Source: Holothuria scabra
Taxonomy: Eukaryota; Echinodermata; Holothuroidea; Aspidochirotida; Holothuriidae
Length of the DNA: 64,000 bases
Assembly (NCBI GenBank): GCA_037179385.1
Contig: CM074195.1
Coordinates: 26,062,087 to 26,126,086 of the forward strand
Direction: 5' to 3'
A program made the translations under genes and the position numbers. This document shows positions 49,728-60,473 of this stretch, in pieces; within the stretch, counting starts at the first letter, position 1, and every line of letters begins with the position of its first letter. A model generated the notes under the pieces. That model did no database searches and was not told where the DNA came from. It saw nothing but the letters and a program-made list of their open reading frames with translations.

Positions 49728-50169
49728 TCTCAAGTTGGTTAGATGGACGGAGTTTTACGTGACGGCCTATATGGCCAGTTTCTAGCCGATTGGTTTATGT
49801 CGAACGGCCACGGCCTACCCTTTTTCCAGTTGTGACTAACTGGCTTGTTTTTCCTACTTTATGTTGAGCACCAAGCACAATGGCAGTAGGTGTTTTTACA
49901 GTCTTCAGTATGACCCGGCCGATTAAGACTCGAACTCCCGACCTCCCAACTCCAAGTCCAGGCGCGGATCCTCACATTCAAAAAAGGGGGCTGACCTAAG
50001 AGAAAACGGGTGTGAGGGAGCTGCACTGCTAATTTTCTATATGTTTTATTGCTGATGTGGCGAAAAAGGGAGGGCTGGGGCCATAAGCTCCCCCCCCCCC
50101 CCCCGTCCTCCCATATCCTCGCCTGACTTGGAAGTCGGATGCTTTAATCACTTGACCATGCAATCGGCT
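49728..50169 (-). mobile_element. tRNA-derived SINE, minus strand, split by an insertion
   Basis: Same layout as 24661-24890: tail (GGTTAGATGGACGGAGTTTT, GGCCGTGG in reverse), body (TTATGTTGAGCACCAAGCAC), AGTATGACCCGGCC, then box B and the rest of the tRNA-like head ending near 50169. The anticodon-arm region is interrupted at 49959-50125. Confidence 0.75.
49959..50125. mobile_element. Small hAT-like insertion in the SINE
   Basis: 167 bp with ends CAGGCGCGGATCC and ATATCCTCGCCTG, inverted repeats of each other, and a C15 run near the right end. The SINE sequence resumes beyond it. The target duplication is unclear: TCCAAGTC on the left against TGGAAGTC a few bases beyond the right end. It is non-coding. 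Confidence 0.6.
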
Positions 50170-53100
50170 ATTTACTCTCTCATAACTCAACTGCAAACCA
50201 GACTTGACTGAACAATATCATGAGAATCATTTATTGGTATCCTTACTGGAGGCATCTCTTCTCTCTGTTTCTTGTTTTTCATGTCATGTGTGTTTATTTT
50301 CTTCCTCTTTTCTATTCCAAATTCTTATTCTTGTTTTCTTCTATTTCATTTTCCTTCTTCGCTATCCTTTCTCGTTCCTAGCTGTTCCTGATTTATTCAA
50401 CCTTTTCCTCAGAGGAAGGGAAAGTCGTCCTACTCCCCTGTTTTTCCCCTCCCGTTAATTAATTGAAATAAAAGGTTATCCCTATCAATTTCACCGACCA
50501 CGGCACTGTGCACTGTACACGGCATTGTATAGATTTTCGTACGTGTCAGAAAATTCGTGGAACTGGTATATACAATGAATGTTGGCCACAAAAAGCCAAC
50601 AATTCACCCTCAAATTTCTCTTCGTAGGCCAACTCGTTCGCTTGTGGTAGTTGATATTATGTTCACAAGGTTAAAATTGACCTTCGTGGGTAATTTTTAT
50701 GCCGACCCTCAGATGTGCGTCACGAAAGTTAAAAACGAAAGCACTTTTTCGTGTACGGCCCGCTGCCTATGATGTCACCATTTTTGAGACGCGTTCATAT
50801 ACGTTTTTTCGCATTACTTCGAATTTCAAATGGGCTGGGCGCCTGTAATTGGGAATTCAAAACGTCGAATGTCGGTATTTATGGACATAATTTAGTAGGG
50901 AAATCATTCACTTTATGGCAAGGTGTACCCAAAGAACAGTTACCGAATCCTAGCCCATGGCAAGGTATAACCCAAGATATGAAACTGTTGGTGACTAACA
51001 TTAGGTTAGGTATAGGGCCTACCTATCTTACATATTAGTGCCCTGAAAACTTGGCGGTTTTGAAGCATCGCCCAAAAAACGTACGTGACAATTTCCTTCA
51101 AGTTGGATTCCTAGGATTCGCCACAGACCAGTACGCAGAAAAGGTTTGTGCGTCGGCCGGAAATCTTCTAACGCCACACGTTCAACATGGCGCACACGCC
51201 CAGTGTTTTAATTGAGACGCACTTGATGCGCATATCAGCTCCGGGGCACACGTGAAGTTTGCCGTCGCCTCAAAATGGAGAATACGCCCATACAGCTAGT
51301 GCCTGAATAATAGCAATTACGCACTTGTCTAAAGCGTCCCCGAAAGCGTCTTACTTTTTTAATCGTTGCGTCCATATCCGTATCCGTCAGAATTTAAATA
51401 TCCAAATGATGTTTTCAGTTTTTTTTTTTTGTTTTATTTTTGAATAAGGGGTGCGCCTATAGTTCCAAGAACTTGATTGGTCTGTGCCATATTCTTTCCC
51501 CTCGTTATCTTACGAAAGAAAAAACTCCCGTCCCTTGGAACGAAAAAAAAATCGCTTCCCAAATGGACTTCAAATAGGAATTTTAAAGGATTGTGGCATG
51601 GAGTTTTAGTATGGTAATTTTTGTCAATGACATTCTACTGTAGCATAAAAACAGCACAGATAAAACTTCTAGCACATAAATAGTTCAAGTTTTGTAACCA
51701 ACTTGCGCACACTGTTAGCGATGACATATGCAACTCCGTGGATTGCCCTCTTGTTTTTGTTATTTCTTCGAAAAGGAAATTTTAAAAATTGCATTGATTG
51801 ATGCATCTATCACCTCGCTTACAATACAAAAACACGATGATGGTTGGTTTCACAATTGACGACAGCCTTATTGCATTTCGTTTCCTTGACTAACCAATGG
51901 GAACTAATCGTGAAGTTGATCCTTCACACAGAATTGATAATTAACAAGCGTTTTGCAACAATGCGACAATTTTGTTTTTGATTTTGATATAAGTACATAG
52001 CAAAGTTAAGTTTCTAATTACCCTTCTTTGATATGAGGCAAACTCAGCGGTGCAAAGACGAGCAAGGGGGCACAGGGTCTCGGACCAAAAGGGCCCCTCT
52101 CAGTAGGTCACGAAATCCAAGGTCCAAGGGTTTATTAGTAAGACATTTTGAACGTTATGTTTAGGTACATATGAGATTTACGCCACTGGCCACTGGACCG
52201 TGACTGAGAAATTCTCAGTATTATATAGCGTAATCCAATCTGAAAAATAGTTCAACAAAATGTAGTCACCCCTGTTCACCTCATTTGTGTCGTCAGTCAC
52301 GTGGAAAGTTTTCAAATGTCATTCAAAGGTGAAAGGTTTTAAGAACAGATGTGAATGCAGGGAAGTGTAAACACCAAAATGGGTTTCAGCCCTAGAAATT
52401 TTCCCAGATGATTAAATATGTGGGAAGAATTTTGGGCCGGGGAACGAAAAGGTTTCCTGAAATCTTCATTCGTTGTGTAACTTCTAAGGGGCAGCCCTTT
52501 ACTTAAACCTCTTGCAACCGACGTGGCAGAGTCCTCTTTTAAGGAATTACCGGCTGTGACAAGTCTTACACTTGATTTAGCATCGTGGACTTCCGACGGT
52601 TCCTATGATTTTTTGCACTTGCTAAAATAAATCCCCCTTTACTCGTATTCTTTAACGAAAGGAAATGAGGGATGCATGCTTGATTTGAAGTACGTGTAAT
52701 ATCTTTTCGATGTCACAGCGCATAAACAGTGTTCTGTGTTTGCGTTTTTATTCATCACATTTAACAATAAGTACGTCTACACGTGTAGTTAATCTCATCA
52801 CTGTAGACGCAAATTAGTCAAAATGTTGTATCCTTTGACTAGCCACGTTAGTCATATAATGTGACTAATTTGTGATGATATGTGTTTAGTTTCGTAGTAA
52901 TGGACTTAAGAATATCCATTAGAATTTATTCAATTGGATCAAATATTAGTCAGTGTTGTTGACTACAGTGATTTGTCACCTCAGACACTGTTTGATTAGT
53001 TTCAGTTTACAGTGATTTTGATTCTAAAAGGAATTCCACAAATTACGTCAACTATCATGGCTTAACGCTAACAAAGTATAGATATTCATTGAAAGGCACT

Positions 53101-54157
53101 ATTTGCCGATATAAATGTTTAGATGTTTCCTGCCAACATAGAGAATTAATTACAGCTACAGCTCACATGCAATATTCGGTTAAAGCCTACACCGCCATCC
53201 AAAAACGTAATATTTCGTCGAATAAAGGAACGATTTACTAAATTATGAAATCGAAAGGGTATCTACGAAACAAAGTTTCTTGGGAGATGTAGAAAATGCG
53301 TACATTACACATAATGCATAAACGCTCCTGTTTTAACTGATAAAGGTTGGGAAAATGGTTAGTGTAAATTGAAAAAAATCCATAGTACATTTACATCTTT
53401 GCCAGAGATAACGATATTTTCTGTTCTAAACAACGCGAGTTTGAATAATTGGGGTCTGCTTGTTACATATAAAACAAAGTTAAATTTATCGAGTGGCCAT
53501 GGAAAGTGGTAAAGTCAGAAATTCCATGGAAACAGACCAAATGTTTCTGTCAATTCCGACATCACTCAGTAACAGACGCAAAACATTTATCGATTTTGAA
53601 GTAAATAAAATCAGACTGATATTCTCATGACCATAAACCCATCGCTGTAACTTTAGTGTTTTTCGACGAAACAAATGGGAACTTTATCGGGAAAACAGAC
53701 AATTTAGAAGATATCGAAGGTAGAAAATATGTGACGTTATTTGGAAAGGTTTTCGATCCCTAAAAAGAAGACAGTGACTTCCCTGAACGATCAGGGTTTT
53801 GATTCCCTGTTGGGCTCCTCGAGACTGGTGGAGCCTAACCAAGTGGACAGATGTCATAAAGAGTAAGGATAACGTTGGATTGATCGCATAATATACACAG
53901 AAAATAACTACCGCGACTAATGTTGAGACATTCATGCATCACCTCAAACTACAAACTAAATGGAGTCTGCCAAAATTTCTAGTTAGCTGAACTCTTTGAT
54001 TGATATCAAATTAAAAATAAAATGCAGAGTCACTCATATTACACAACGTGGACTGAGGGTGTTCTGATTTTACATCAGGACCTCGTGTGCTCACGAAAAC
54101 ATCCATCAGCTTCCGTATGTATTTATATACTCAAGATGAGTTTGACGGGAAACTATA
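50170..54157. other. Long intergenic region
   Basis: 4 kb without a recognised gene. 50660-51300 is relatively CpG-rich. 52780-52880 holds loosely inverted AATTAGTCA/TGACTAATT motifs. Confidence 0.3.
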
Positions 54158-54386
54158 GGTGCGTTCGATTAATCGGCTCGAGCCGACTCAACTGGCTCAA
54201 CCAGTTTCTTGACTGGACGAAATGTGACGAAAAATACATCACCGGCTCAACTAGACCACCTCGGAGAGCTGGTCGTTTTGGTCGGCTCAAGTTGTAACGT
54301 TTTGATGACGTAAAGATCACTTTTTCGAAAGATCGATGGCTGGTTGAGCCAGCTGAGCCGGCTCGAGCCGCTAAATCGAACGCACC
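54158..54386. mobile_element. 229 bp MITE with ~47 bp terminal inverted repeats
   Basis: The ends GGTGCGTTCGATTAATCGG and the reverse complement of GGTGCGTTCGATTTAGCGG are followed by matching CTCGAGCC and TGGCTCAACCAG blocks. The flanks CTATA and CTATG hint at a 4-5 bp duplication. It is rich in GGCTCGAGCC motifs. It is non-coding. The superfamily (hAT or Harbinger) is not decided. Confidence 0.8.
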
Positions 54387-55329
54387 CTATGAAGCTGGCA
54401 CACGTAGTACACTTGGCCATGGATGAAGGGGGGATGAAGTAGACTTGCCCGAGCATTCGATTGGTAAAGAAATCAGCTGTCGGCGTTATTTTGTTAGTGC
54501 ATGTAACTTGCAGTGATGCAAACTGTTCTCAAATGAGACCTTTTACATAAGTCTATAAAAGTAGGTATAAATGGCCTATAATGCGACAATAGGTATAACC
54601 GTACACCCAATTGGCGTTCGTTCATACATTTATTGTGGCACGTTACACAACGTATCCTTTAGTAATAACATCTTAGGTTGTTCTCACGTCACATAAGACG
54701 GGAGTTTTTCGCGTGGAACAGTTTCAGTCATTTCTAAGGGCAATACTTGTATATATGCTTGGCCTTAGACATGATGGTCGCTTAACATAGGCTGTGACGT
54801 CAAGGTGAAGTATCTGTTGGCCGAAATTCTTACGCACTCACGTTAGAACTTTCGAAAATGTTACTAAATTCAGCACATGTGTGCACAATGTGAACAAAGA
54901 CATTGCAACTGCACTTTTGAAGGTAGTAACGTTTGATTTCAAGGAACTTTTAACTTGTGTTTTAAGGTAACTGCACAACCACTTCCTATCTAACGTTTTT
55001 AACAATGGAAAAATAAAGTGCCGCTGTATTATCCCTGGCTCGGTAATTTCAGTGAACATGCGTCCACGATCGTTTAAAATTGTACTGCTTACTTGCCACA
55101 TAACATGATTTTCCGTTGGGAAAAGAAGAGTATCTAACGAGCACTGTATTTGATGTACTCTATTAAACTCGTAAGTAAATAGTTTTTCCTTTGTTCGTCC
55201 GTTTGTTTGTCGTTTGCTTGTCTGTGTGGATTTAAATCTGTTCCTGTGTTGTAATGTTTTTCTCCGTGCATGTCTTAAAATCTGCATGAACTCATAAAAT
55301 TTTAACAAATCACTGTTTCTTCCTTACAG
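54387..55329. other. Upstream region or 5' UTR intron of the PRRT-like gene
   Basis: No coding potential is recognised. It ends with a strong acceptor: pyrimidine-rich TTTCTTCCTTACAG ending at 55329, directly before the exon that carries the start codon. So an upstream non-coding exon probably exists. Confidence 0.5.
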
Positions 55330-55369
55330 AAATTCCTTGAGACGTTGAAAGTTCACCCCTCTAAAAAAC

Positions 55370-56757
55370 ATGGATGTTACGACCACAAACAGCATATTAG
55401 ATGAGGGCGCTGTTCTTGCCGGTCCTGACATCGATGACTCGTCAGACATTTCTATGATTTCAGATATGTTGGCACCAAGGAACGCACCACCTCCGTGGCC
55501 ATGGCTTTTATTGTGGAGCCTTCACTACTACACACTGGGAGCCATTTTCCTTGCCCTCGCCTGCTACGCCCTCTACTCTTCGCTAGATTCGTGTCGACGC
55601 CCTCAGTCAGGTGTTAAAAGGGCCACTAGTATCAGCTCATGCATTTTAGCGATAAAGGTGCTACTTGTCATTATGGGAGTGACGAGAGCTCTCTACATGT
55701 ATCTTTACCTACAGTTCTGGTACGACACTGGAAAACCGTGGAAGGTAGTGGAAAATATTCTCTCTAACGTCACGTACCCGTGTTTGACGGCAGGATTTGG
55801 CCTTATGTGCCAGATTCTGTTCGAAGCAAGCCGACTCAAGGCCAGATCTTCGTCAAAGCTATTAGCTAGCAAAGTACTCCTAATGATCGTCATTGCCTGT
55901 CATTTTATTATCGTAATAACTGTCGTTATCTTGATCGAATTCATGAAAAATTTCGTTCTCATGCTTTTACTGTGTCACGGAACTTTTGTTTTGTGGGGCA
56001 TATTTCTGATCGTGACTTTTTGCGTTTTTTCTAAGAAGTTGACAATGGCAGAGAAAAAATCTTCCTGCGTTCTCGCTGAAATAAAAGAGAAAGAAAGTAG
56101 CAATTATGGCGTGTCGAGTGGTGCAGGTGCCAAGTATTCGACCATTAGTAACTCTTCGACACCGCAGCAGAAAAGGGCGGGAAATTTTGGCAAAAACGAG
56201 GGCGCTCCTCAAACCATCGCAGACGATGAACTTGAAGACGCAGGATCGAGTGTGGATAATAACTCGATTTGCAATGGGCAGGGTGGAAATTTACCGCTTG
56301 AATGCAAAATAGTATTCGACGACAAAGCTGTGCTACACCAAAACCCCGTGAGTGATCCAGATGCGAAAGAATCTAAGGACTTGGGAAAAGATGAAAGATC
56401 CTTTAAAGATAGAATCTCGAGTATGTTTAAATGGAATGAAAAGGGTTGCAAATTCGAACTGAAAGGAAATGTCTATTCCCAAAAGGATTCCACTAGAAAT
56501 AATACAAATAAACAACTCACAACCGTTACGAAAATGGTTAGTAATCCAAATACAGGCAACAGAAAGCAAGGTGCACCAAAGGGAAGTTATCGGGTCAAAT
56601 TGACTCGTAAAGTAATGAGAATAGCCAAATTGACAGCATTTTTGAGCTCTTTGTGTATCATTCTGAACTCATTCGTTATTGGAAAGGGATTAGCGATGTA
56701 TTACTACCACTGGAAGATGCCACAACTAGCTGTCTACGTATTCAATACATTTTTCAG
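55370..56757 (+). CDS. Multi-pass membrane protein resembling the PRRT3/PRRT4 family (first coding exon)
   Basis: The ATG at 55370 lies 40 bases after a splice acceptor (ends 55329). The frame is open for 462 codons to a donor, CAG|GTTAGT, at 56757/56758; GTAAGA at 56762 is an alternative. The frame reads on into the intron to a stop at 56812, so the last ~17 residues of that frame are probably not protein. Layout: acidic N-terminus; PPPWPW then hydrophobic segments at about 43-70, 88-115, 131-152, 168-192 and 195-220; a long hydrophilic Ser/Asn/Lys-rich loop (about 222-412); and another membrane segment (about 415-446). WYD...PW, NVTYPCLTAGFGL and the closing VFNTFFR recall the membrane domain of proline-rich transmembrane proteins 3/4. 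NVT at 133 could be glycosylated. The function of that family is poorly known. The remaining exon(s) were not found. Confidence 0.7.
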
Positions 56758-56924
56758 GTTAGTAAGATATTCCTTTCTATCTTCACTCGTGAAGGTTCCT
56801 AATCCTGTGTAGTTATATCTCATCTCTCTTTTGGGTTCCGACAAAAGAGGGAAACCAAGAGTTGGCTAATTCTCTCGTTAGCGGGCCCTTGAAGAGCTAA
56901 CAATTTCTTAAACAATTACAAATT

Positions 56925-56992
56925 CCGGCTCAACTTGAACCAATTGGTTGGAAACTGGGCCGTAAAACTTCATCTAACCTAACCTATACAAA
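56925..56992 (+). repeat. SINE 3' tail fragment
   Basis: CCGGCTCAACTTGAACCAAT, then GGGCCGTAAAACTTCATC and TAACCTAACC, as in the SINE at 24661-24890. It lies in the presumed intron after the PRRT-like exon. Confidence 0.65.
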
Positions 56993-57195
56993 GTCCTGTG
57001 CTTCAGTGCAGTGCAGCATAACCACATATTTTTGCCCTTTAGCACGCCCTCTATACCTATTCATTGTTTCATTTCTCAACGTTGGGAAGTTACACAATTA
57101 GAAGGCGGATAGTTAGGAACTTAGCCGCGTCTAAATAAAACCCCGACTTCAAAATGGTAAAGTGACTTTTTTAAGTGACGTAGTTGGACTTTTAA

Positions 57196-58691
57196 AGAGC
57201 CCATGAAATGACTTAGTAACCATGATTTGGGGTCATCTCTGACACTATCTATCAACAAAAATAGCATTTATTTTAAAAAATCTCACCCCACAAAAGAGAA
57301 ATGCTCAAGTGAAATGGTATCCCTTCCATCACAACAGCCGAAAAATGTAAAAGTGCATTGAACCAAGAATGACATCATCACAGGAACCAATCTTCACAGT
57401 GTGTGTACTATAGTGCACTTGCAGTACACCCTGCTCTGTTGATGTTACACGATCTTCCATGTGTTGATGGCCTAAAATGATTGGTATAATCAACAAATTA
57501 TCATTACAAAACCTAAACCTTTGTTTGCTTCTCAAAACCAGTGAAAAGGGGGGTTTTAACACCTAGGAATACCCCTGTTCAACAGATGGAGTTTTGTGAC
57601 TTCTCAATATTCCTTGAGCCAACTAGCAGGGAAAATTGTTTGGTATATGATACATGGTGCAAGTGTTTAGAAGTTCCGCGGTAAGAGGTTATACACACAG
57701 AAAAATTCCTCACGCTCCTGGGGGATGTAACTGCATCCATTTGTCTTCCAGTGTTATGTAACTATTATTTTTGTTTGGGGAGGAAGCAGTGATTCTCTCA
57801 TTACACAGGCCCATATGCAATACTGTATACCATTCTGCACAGTGGCTTAAATACTACCAACAGGTTCTTTGTTGTTTTGGATGCATGTGCTAATGCTGCA
57901 ATTTGACTTGGTTCAAAGAAAATGAACAGTAAATAAAGTGGGAAAGGAAACTAGCTGATATTTTGGTTATTTAAGGAAGCATTCCATATTTTTATCAAAA
58001 GTTGGCATGAAGTTACTGTTTCAACTTCATGCATTTTGGAATCTATGCTAGTACAAGATCCATTGGTTGATTTCTACATTAATGAGTGTGACAGATTTTA
58101 CTTGGAAGGTATGTCTTTCAAAGGAATCCGGGTGAGATATCAGTCTTCTTATTCAACAATCTGAATGAATGTGAGTTGAAATATTTTCTCTTTCTGGTTG
58201 GAAGAATTGCTGTCTAGTAATAGATCGACTAGATTGCTGGAACCAAAAATTCAAACTGATAGGCCTAACATGATGAATGGGACAGCTTTAGTGAATAATG
58301 ATAAAATTCCTCTTTTGAAGAATTGGGAGTGAGAATTTCAAATTTTGGTTGATATATTTTTGGCTTTATACTGGGACATTCTTCTGCTATAATTCAGAAA
58401 TTATTTGACCAGTACCGGTCTCATATGCTACGCAATCTGTGGGCACAATGTTACTTAAACATAGCATTATAACACACACTGTGAAGTTGGCTTCCTGTGA
58501 TGATGTCATTTTTGGTTCAATGCACTTTTACATATTTTACATTTTTCAGCAGTTGTGCTGAAAGGGGTACCATTTTACTTAAGCATTTCTCTTTTTGGGG
58601 GCAGTATCTTTTAAAATAAATGCTTTTTCGGTGATAGATAGTGTCAGAGAATAACTCCCAATCGTTGTCATTGAGTCATTTCATGGGCTCT
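57196..58691. mobile_element. 1.5 kb transposon with ~200 bp inverted repeats, TTAA target
   Basis: TTAA lies on both sides (57192-57195 and 58692-58695). The termini are AGAGCCCATGAAATGACT and its reverse complement. The inverted repeats continue to about 57400 and 58490 (AAATGCTCAAGTGAAATGGT; AAGTGCATTGAACCAA; TGACATCATCACAGGAA). The interior has no transposase. TTAA duplication points to piggyBac or Kolobok. It lies in the presumed first intron after the PRRT-like exon. Confidence 0.85.
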
Positions 58692-58695
58692 TTAA

Positions 58696-58965
58696 TGGGC
58701 AAGGACCAAATAAAGAGCAATTACTCCAGAAAACCTTAAATATCAAAATGTCCTTTGTATCTCTCTACAGACATCTTTCATGACATCTTAGGACTTCAAC
58801 AAACATTGAATGTTGAAGGAAGAGCAAGCGGTCAGTTGAAACAAAGTTCACAATTGAGGAGAAAAATATTGTCACGTGATCCCCCAAGAGCCAATCCTAA
58901 AACAGGACAGCCTACTTTACTAATTCAAGTTGGGGTGGACTGCACGTCCCCTTTAAAATGTTAAT
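58696..58965 (+). repeat. Dispersed repeat family H, copy 3
   Basis: Contains GTCACGTGATCCCCCAAG, AATCCTAAAACAGGACAG and TTCAAGTTGGGGTGGACTGC, aligned with 7322-7425 and 39190-39310. It abuts the TTAA element and ends near CCCCTTTAAA. Confidence 0.5.
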
Positions 58966-58984
58966 ATTACCGAACAGGGAACGC

Positions 58985-59393
58985 ATTATGCAGTGCCTGG
59001 AGCGTGTCGAAATTGAAACCCTTTTAAACAAATGTTGAAAAATAGCTTGTATTGCCAAAAAAAATGCTCTCTTTGGAAAAATGGGTTTCTTGTCGGGAAA
59101 TTTTGAAAAGTTTGAAAGCTGCCCTTACCCGTTATCAAAATAGGATATGACGCGGCGACTCTACTCTTTTTGCAACTCCATGTATCTTAGGCATGGGGGT
59201 TGAATAAAGGTCTAATTGGAAATTCTTAAATTTTTTAGACAAATATTTGAACATCGGAAGCTAATATTTGAAAATATGTGAACGGGAGTGCACTAATTGC
59301 CTAGAGGCAGTCAATGATCCATTTTCACATCGAATTTTGTATTTGTTAGAGCCCCTCTCGCTCCCGACCGCCATCTACAGCTACACTACTGCG
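58985..59393 (-). mobile_element. G-tract/GCGCGC repeat family, minus-strand copy
   Basis: The right end CAGCTACACTACTG is the reverse complement of the family start CAGTGGCGTAGCTAC with two changes. Internal AGCTTGTATTGCC and GGGTTTCTTGTCGGGAAATT match 39545-39610. It is non-coding. Confidence 0.5.
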
Positions 59394-59917
59394 TTTGGTA
59401 ATATTACCTTGGTGATTATTTCAATATTATAAACACTGTATTGACAACCAATCCAATACGTTTTAGTTCCTATAATTTTTTCCAAAGAGTTCCTTCATTT
59501 GAAAGAAAATTTTCAGTATGTAAAACACAAAACAAAGACGGATTCGCAATTTGGCCAAAATTGAATTAACCTTTTAATTTTGTCAAAATGCCAAAGAGGA
59601 TATTGTCAGAACTCAGAAGTCCCCTTTCCGCTTTGACGAAAACCAAAAGTAGGTCACCAAACATGATTTCCGAGGAGTTCTACCAACTACACCCAACATC
59701 ATTCCCGAAAGAGTTCTACACTCCCCCCCCCCCCCGAAAAAAAAAAAACTTTCAAATAAAGTCTTTACCTTCAGACCTCTACAAAAAAGTGCGTCTTACG
59801 AAGCTCAATTTTTAAATGGCTGAAAAGAACAAATAAGGGGAACGCTCCTGTACATGCAGTAAATGTCTATGAGATACAAGAGCACTTGGAATATAAAATT
59901 TTATGTTAAAACAATCC
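59394..59917. other. Intergenic or intronic
   Basis: No gene. A C-run followed by an A-run lies at 59725-59749. Confidence 0.3.
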
Positions 59918-60222
59918 TTAAAGGCATATTTTCATCATCCCAAACAGATCCAATTCTCCCAACCTACTTACTTCTAGCCCCTCCCACATTTATCTAAAAC
60001 TTATCTTTATCCAGACACAATCCTAGTTTGTTGCTTCATGGCTTCTCCCAGTGGCCATACAAGTCCATAATGTGTAATCAAGACACTCTCAGTGCCCATG
60101 CTGTGTAATTTAGCTATGACGCATTGTTTGAATGTGATGCCAATCAAAGAGCTGTACCAATTGAGAGTTTTGATATATGTATACTGAAACTGTAGTTTGG
60201 GGTGATGAATGACTGCCTTTAA
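59918..60222. mobile_element. MITE family B, copy 4
   Basis: TTAA lies at both ends (59918-59921 and 60219-60222), with AAGGCA termini. It has the same orientation as copy 3, with CAATCCTAGTTTGTTGCTTC inside. Confidence 0.75.
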
Positions 60223-60397
60223 GTACCGAGACCAACAAGGCCCGTAGCCAGTAAATCAGATTAAAGTGGAGGGGGCAAATTTTTCCATGAATAGAAAACT
60301 TCAAACTCTGGGGGGATGAAAAATGTCAGCCTCCTGGCTACAGACCTGAACCGTACCGCTGCCTTTTGAATTACGAGAAATGACCACGACTATAGGA

Positions 60398-60473
60398 AAA
60401 GGCCGTGGCCGGCTCGACTTAAACCAATTGGTTGGAAACTGGGCAATAAAACTCCTTCTAACTTAACCTAGCA
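60398..60473 (+). repeat. SINE 3' tail fragment
   Basis: GGCCGTGGCCGGCTCGACTT, then ACCAATTGGTTGGAAACTGG and TAACTTAACCTAGC match the SINE family 3' region. Confidence 0.7.

Noticed and set aside
54838..55308. 156-residue minus-strand frame
   Set aside because: No recognisable domain. It lies in the probable 5' UTR intron opposite the PRRT-like gene, with biased composition from TTTG-rich sequence.
56758..56812. C-terminal extension of the PRRT-like frame to a stop codon
   Set aside because: A good splice donor precedes it and the family similarity ends at the donor, so it is most likely intron sequence.
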